Source of the DNA: Bacillota bacterium
Lineage (GTDB): Bacteria > Bacillota > UBA5301
DNA: 64,000 nt
Assembly (NCBI GenBank): GCA_017656135.1
Contig: JACDOJ010000001.1
Location: 1 to 64,000 of the forward strand
Direction: 5' to 3'
The notes beneath the pieces are model-generated. The model saw nothing but the letters and a program-made list of their open reading frames with translations. It was not told the DNA's origin and searched no databases. The position numbers were made by a program, and so were the translations under genes. Below, piece after piece: positions 62,251 to 64,000 of the stretch. Position 1 is the first letter of the stretch. The number at the start of each line of letters is the position of its first letter.

Positions 62251-62385
62251 GTGAAAAGAACTTTTCAGCCTAACAACCGTAGGCGGAAAAAGGTTCACGG
62301 TTTTCGTCAACGGATGCGCACCCGCGCAGGTAGGCGGGTTCTGCAGCGCCGCCGTCAGCGTGGGCGTAAACGGCTGTCAGCTTAA
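62251..62385 (+). CDS. rpmH: 50S ribosomal protein L34
   Basis: 44 residues from the GTG at 62251 (GGGGGTGGG upstream): [20 protein letters not shown] and [20 protein letters not shown] are diagnostic. The ORF track's 27-residue extension covers the promoter and is not translated. Starts the rpmH-rnpA-yidD-yidC-jag operon. Confidence 0.97.
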   Translation: MKRTFQPNNRRRKKVHGFRQRMRTRAGRRVLQRRRQRGRKRLSA

Positions 62386-62396
62386 ATGCAGGGTAG

Positions 62397-62421
62397 GAGG
62401 TCCAAGAGGGGCCTCTTTTTT
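62397..62421 (+). terminator. terminator or attenuator between rpmH and rnpA
   Basis: GAGGTCC and GGGCCTC form a 7-bp stem (one T-G pair) with a 5-nt loop, followed by six T. It probably lowers read-through into rnpA so that L34 is made in excess. Confidence 0.75.
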
Positions 62422-62451
62422 ATGTAGAAGGGTATTGAAATAGGTGCGGTA

Positions 62452-62805
62452 ATGAAAACTAACAAGTTAACCACTCTTTCCAAACAAAAGCAAATCTCCA
62501 AAGTTTTTGAAGAGGGCAGCTCTTACTCCAACCGGTTTTTTGTGGTTCGGGCTCTGCCTAATGGAGGAGATGGACCGAGGTTTGTCTTTGCGGTGGGGAA
62601 AAGGTACGGCAAGGCTGTAGAGCGTAACCGGATAAAGCGGCGAGCCCGGGAAATACTGAGACAAAATCTGGATATAATTCCTACTGGATACGATTACGCC
62701 ATAATTCCCCGGCTGCCTTGTCAAACTGGGGAGTTTGCAGAGCTGGAGACGCACTTGCTTCAGGCCCTTGCCGGTGCAGCCAGCCGAAAGGGGAATCAAC
62801 AGTGA
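62452..62805 (+). CDS. rnpA: ribonuclease P protein component
   Basis: 117 residues. [29 protein letters not shown] contains the RNR motif that binds the RNase P RNA. Typical length. Its stop overlaps the yidD ATG (TGATG). Confidence 0.96.
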   Translation: MKTNKLTTLSKQKQISKVFEEGSSYSNRFFVVRALPNGGDGPRFVFAVGKRYGKAVERNRIKRRAREILRQNLDIIPTGYDYAIIPRLPCQTGEFAELETHLLQALAGAASRKGNQQ

Positions 62806-63014
62806 TGCAACAATTGGTGATTAGGGCTATCCAAGCCTATCAGCGATACATATCGCCTTGTAAACCTCCGTCTTGCCGGTTCTACCCAACTTGTTCCCAG
62901 TATACTTTGGAAGCCGTCCAGAAGTACGGTTGGTTGAAAGGTACTTGGTTGGGTTTGAAACGGATTTTGCGGTGCCATCCCTACCACAAAGGTGGGTATG
63001 ACCCGGTTCCGTAA
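62805..63014 (+). CDS. yidD: membrane protein insertion efficiency factor YidD
   Basis: 69 residues. [37 protein letters not shown] and [14 protein letters not shown] are the family pattern. The ORF track's extra 29 residues belong to the rnpA overlap. AAAGGGG lies upstream of the ATG. Confidence 0.95.
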   Translation: MQQLVIRAIQAYQRYISPCKPPSCRFYPTCSQYTLEAVQKYGWLKGTWLGLKRILRCHPYHKGGYDPVP

Positions 63015-63088
63015 GGTTTTATTTGCCATTAGGCAGGATTTTAAGCCCTTGGAAACAAAATTCATTTTGTTAACTTTTCTTAGACAAA

Positions 63089-63742
63089 GTGAAAGTGGGG
63101 ATGAAGCATTTGAGCTTTCTAACAGGCATTATTAGCTCTTCCCTGGAGTTTTTTCATTCTTTTACCGGAAGCTGGGGATTAGCTATTATTTTATTAACAG
63201 TTGCGATAAGATTACTGCTTTATCCGTTGACTGCCAGCCAAACCAAGAGCATGGCTGCTATGCGGGACTTGCAGCCGAAGATGAAAGAATTACAGGCTAA
63301 ATACAAGGACAAACCGGAAGAATACCAGAAACGAATGTTGGAGCTATATAAAGAGCATAAAGTTAACCCTTTAGGCGGTTGTTTGCCGGTTTTACTCCAA
63401 ATGCCCATTCTTTTCGCCCTTTTTTACGTACTTAGGGAATTTGATTTTGGCTCGCAATCCGGCTTTCTGTGGATCCAGTCCCTGAGCCAGCCTGATTCTA
63501 CCTATTTAATGCCGATTTTAACTGCGGTTACTACTTATATGCAGATGATGCTGACTCCAACGGATTCCTCTCAAAAGACGATGATGTACATCATGCCTGC
63601 CTTCATCGGTATCATCAGCATGCAATTCCCGGCAGGCCTTACTCTGTACTGGGTAGTGAGTAACATCATCGCTTACCTCCAGCAGATGGTAATCAATAAA
63701 CGTCTTTTAGGAAGCGAAGAAGAGGGGAGCGTCGCAAATTGA
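63089..63742 (+). CDS. yidC: membrane protein insertase YidC/SpoIIIJ
   Basis: 217 residues, the short Gram-positive form without periplasmic domain. GSWGLAIILLTVAIRLLLYPL, KSMAAMRDLQPKMKELQAKYKD, VNPLGGCLPVLLQMPILFALF and FPAGLTLYWVVSN are typical. Start uncertain: GTG at 63089, ATG at 63101 or TTG at 63110. No lipobox is visible. Needed for membrane protein insertion and, with Jag, for spore formation in Bacillus. Confidence 0.95.
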   Translation: MKVGMKHLSFLTGIISSSLEFFHSFTGSWGLAIILLTVAIRLLLYPLTASQTKSMAAMRDLQPKMKELQAKYKDKPEEYQKRMLELYKEHKVNPLGGCLPVLLQMPILFALFYVLREFDFGSQSGFLWIQSLSQPDSTYLMPILTAVTTYMQMMLTPTDSSQKTMMYIMPAFIGIISMQFPAGLTLYWVVSNIIAYLQQMVINKRLLGSEEEGSVAN

Positions 63743-64000
63743 GATCAGTTGAAGCCGTAGGCAGAACCGTCGAAGAAGCTATTGCCGAGGCTCTGGACCA
63801 ACTGAAGATTCAGCGGGACCAGGCCCAGATAGAAGTCATTGACGAGGGAACCAAAGGTATTTTTGGACTAATTGGCACGAAACTGGCCCGGGTCAGAGTT
63901 ACCATCAAGGACCAGACCGTTCCGGAGCCGGGGGATACGGCGCTGAAGCCAGAAACCGAAGAGGCTGAAGGTCTCCAAGCTAAAGCTGAGTGGGGTAAGA
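63739..64000 (+). CDS. jag: RNA-binding protein Jag/KhpB, 3' end beyond window
   Basis: Partial. TTG start at 63739 overlapping the yidC stop, GAGGGGAG upstream. The N-terminal Jag domain is visible (VEAVGRTVEEAIAEALDQLK, IEVIDEGTKGIFGLIGTKLA), then an acidic linker (EPGDTALKPETEEAEG). The KH and R3H domains lie beyond the window. Confidence 0.92.
   Translation, partial: MRSVEAVGRTVEEAIAEALDQLKIQRDQAQIEVIDEGTKGIFGLIGTKLARVRVTIKDQTVPEPGDTALKPETEEAEGLQAKAEWGK

Overview
The window is about 64 kb of chromosome around the replication origin of an endospore-forming, anaerobic member of the Bacillota, most likely class Clostridia (Moorella/Peptococcaceae/Thermoanaerobacterales-like). The evidence is the rpmH-oriC-dnaA-dnaN-recF-gyrB-gyrA order, the Bacillus-type block gin-yaaO-(Ycf45-like)-tmk-darA-yaaR-holB-ricT-rsmI-abrB, the sporulation-linked proteins (Gin, RicT, Jag), a class II (B12-dependent) ribonucleotide reductase, and a selenocysteine-containing membrane-bound formate dehydrogenase. 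No insertion sequence, prophage, CRISPR array or rRNA was seen. Gene density is high, and nearly every gene left of oriC is on the minus strand, transcribed away from the origin with the leftward fork. The exceptions are a small ORF plus dedA, abrB and a Mur ligase.

Layout, left to right. 0-3.2 kb: yybS (partial), a MazG-like protein, and rpsR-ssb-rpsF with a structured leader, then DUF951 and MscS. 3.3-14.5 kb: a long one-carbon/lipoyl operon read right to left: tandem glycine riboswitch, gcvT, gcvH, gcvPA, gcvPB, two adjacent radical SAM proteins (proposed LipS1/LipS2-type lipoyl synthase), lipM, a stand-alone MetH reactivation protein, a MetH lacking that domain, and MetF. 14.6-20.4 kb: a small ORF with an inverted repeat ahead of dedA, nrdJ behind tandem NrdR boxes, a diguanylate cyclase, and an endonuclease III-like protein. 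20.4-30 kb: a fused prenol-kinase-like/DUF92 membrane protein, HAD phosphatase, tatD, metG, a small membrane protein, class III aminotransferase, U32 peptidase and an ABC-type binding protein without signal peptide. 30-40 kb: abrB, rsmI, an unusual Mur ligase, ricT with a lysine-rich tail, holB, yaaR, darA, tmk, an R3H ATPase, an Orn/Lys/Arg decarboxylase and gin.

40-50.4 kb is a selenium/formate region: selB, selA, selD (itself a selenoprotein whose 5' end is missing from the ORF track), selC (tRNA-Sec), then formate dehydrogenase gamma, beta and alpha (alpha split by an in-frame UGA read as Sec) and fdhE. Both selenoproteins carry a bacterial SECIS-like hairpin just after the UGA. 50.4-64 kb: DUF711/ACT pair, gyrA, gyrB, remB, recF, yaaA, dnaN, dnaA, a GHKL-ATPase/winged-helix protein whose last base overlaps dnaA's start, the oriC DnaA-box cluster, then rightward rpmH, rnpA, yidD, yidC and jag (partial).

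How the parts fit: the glycine cleavage system needs lipoylated GcvH, and the genes proposed to make that cofactor (LipM plus two radical SAM proteins) sit in the same operon. The methylene-THF it makes can feed MetF and the split MetH next door. Formate oxidation needs the adjacent Sec machinery. The most interesting items are the possible non-LipA lipoyl assembly set, the GHKL/HTH protein between oriC and dnaA, the diverged endonuclease III-like protein, the kinase-DUF92 fusion and the orphan Mur ligase. All function calls come from reading motifs by eye. No database search was possible.
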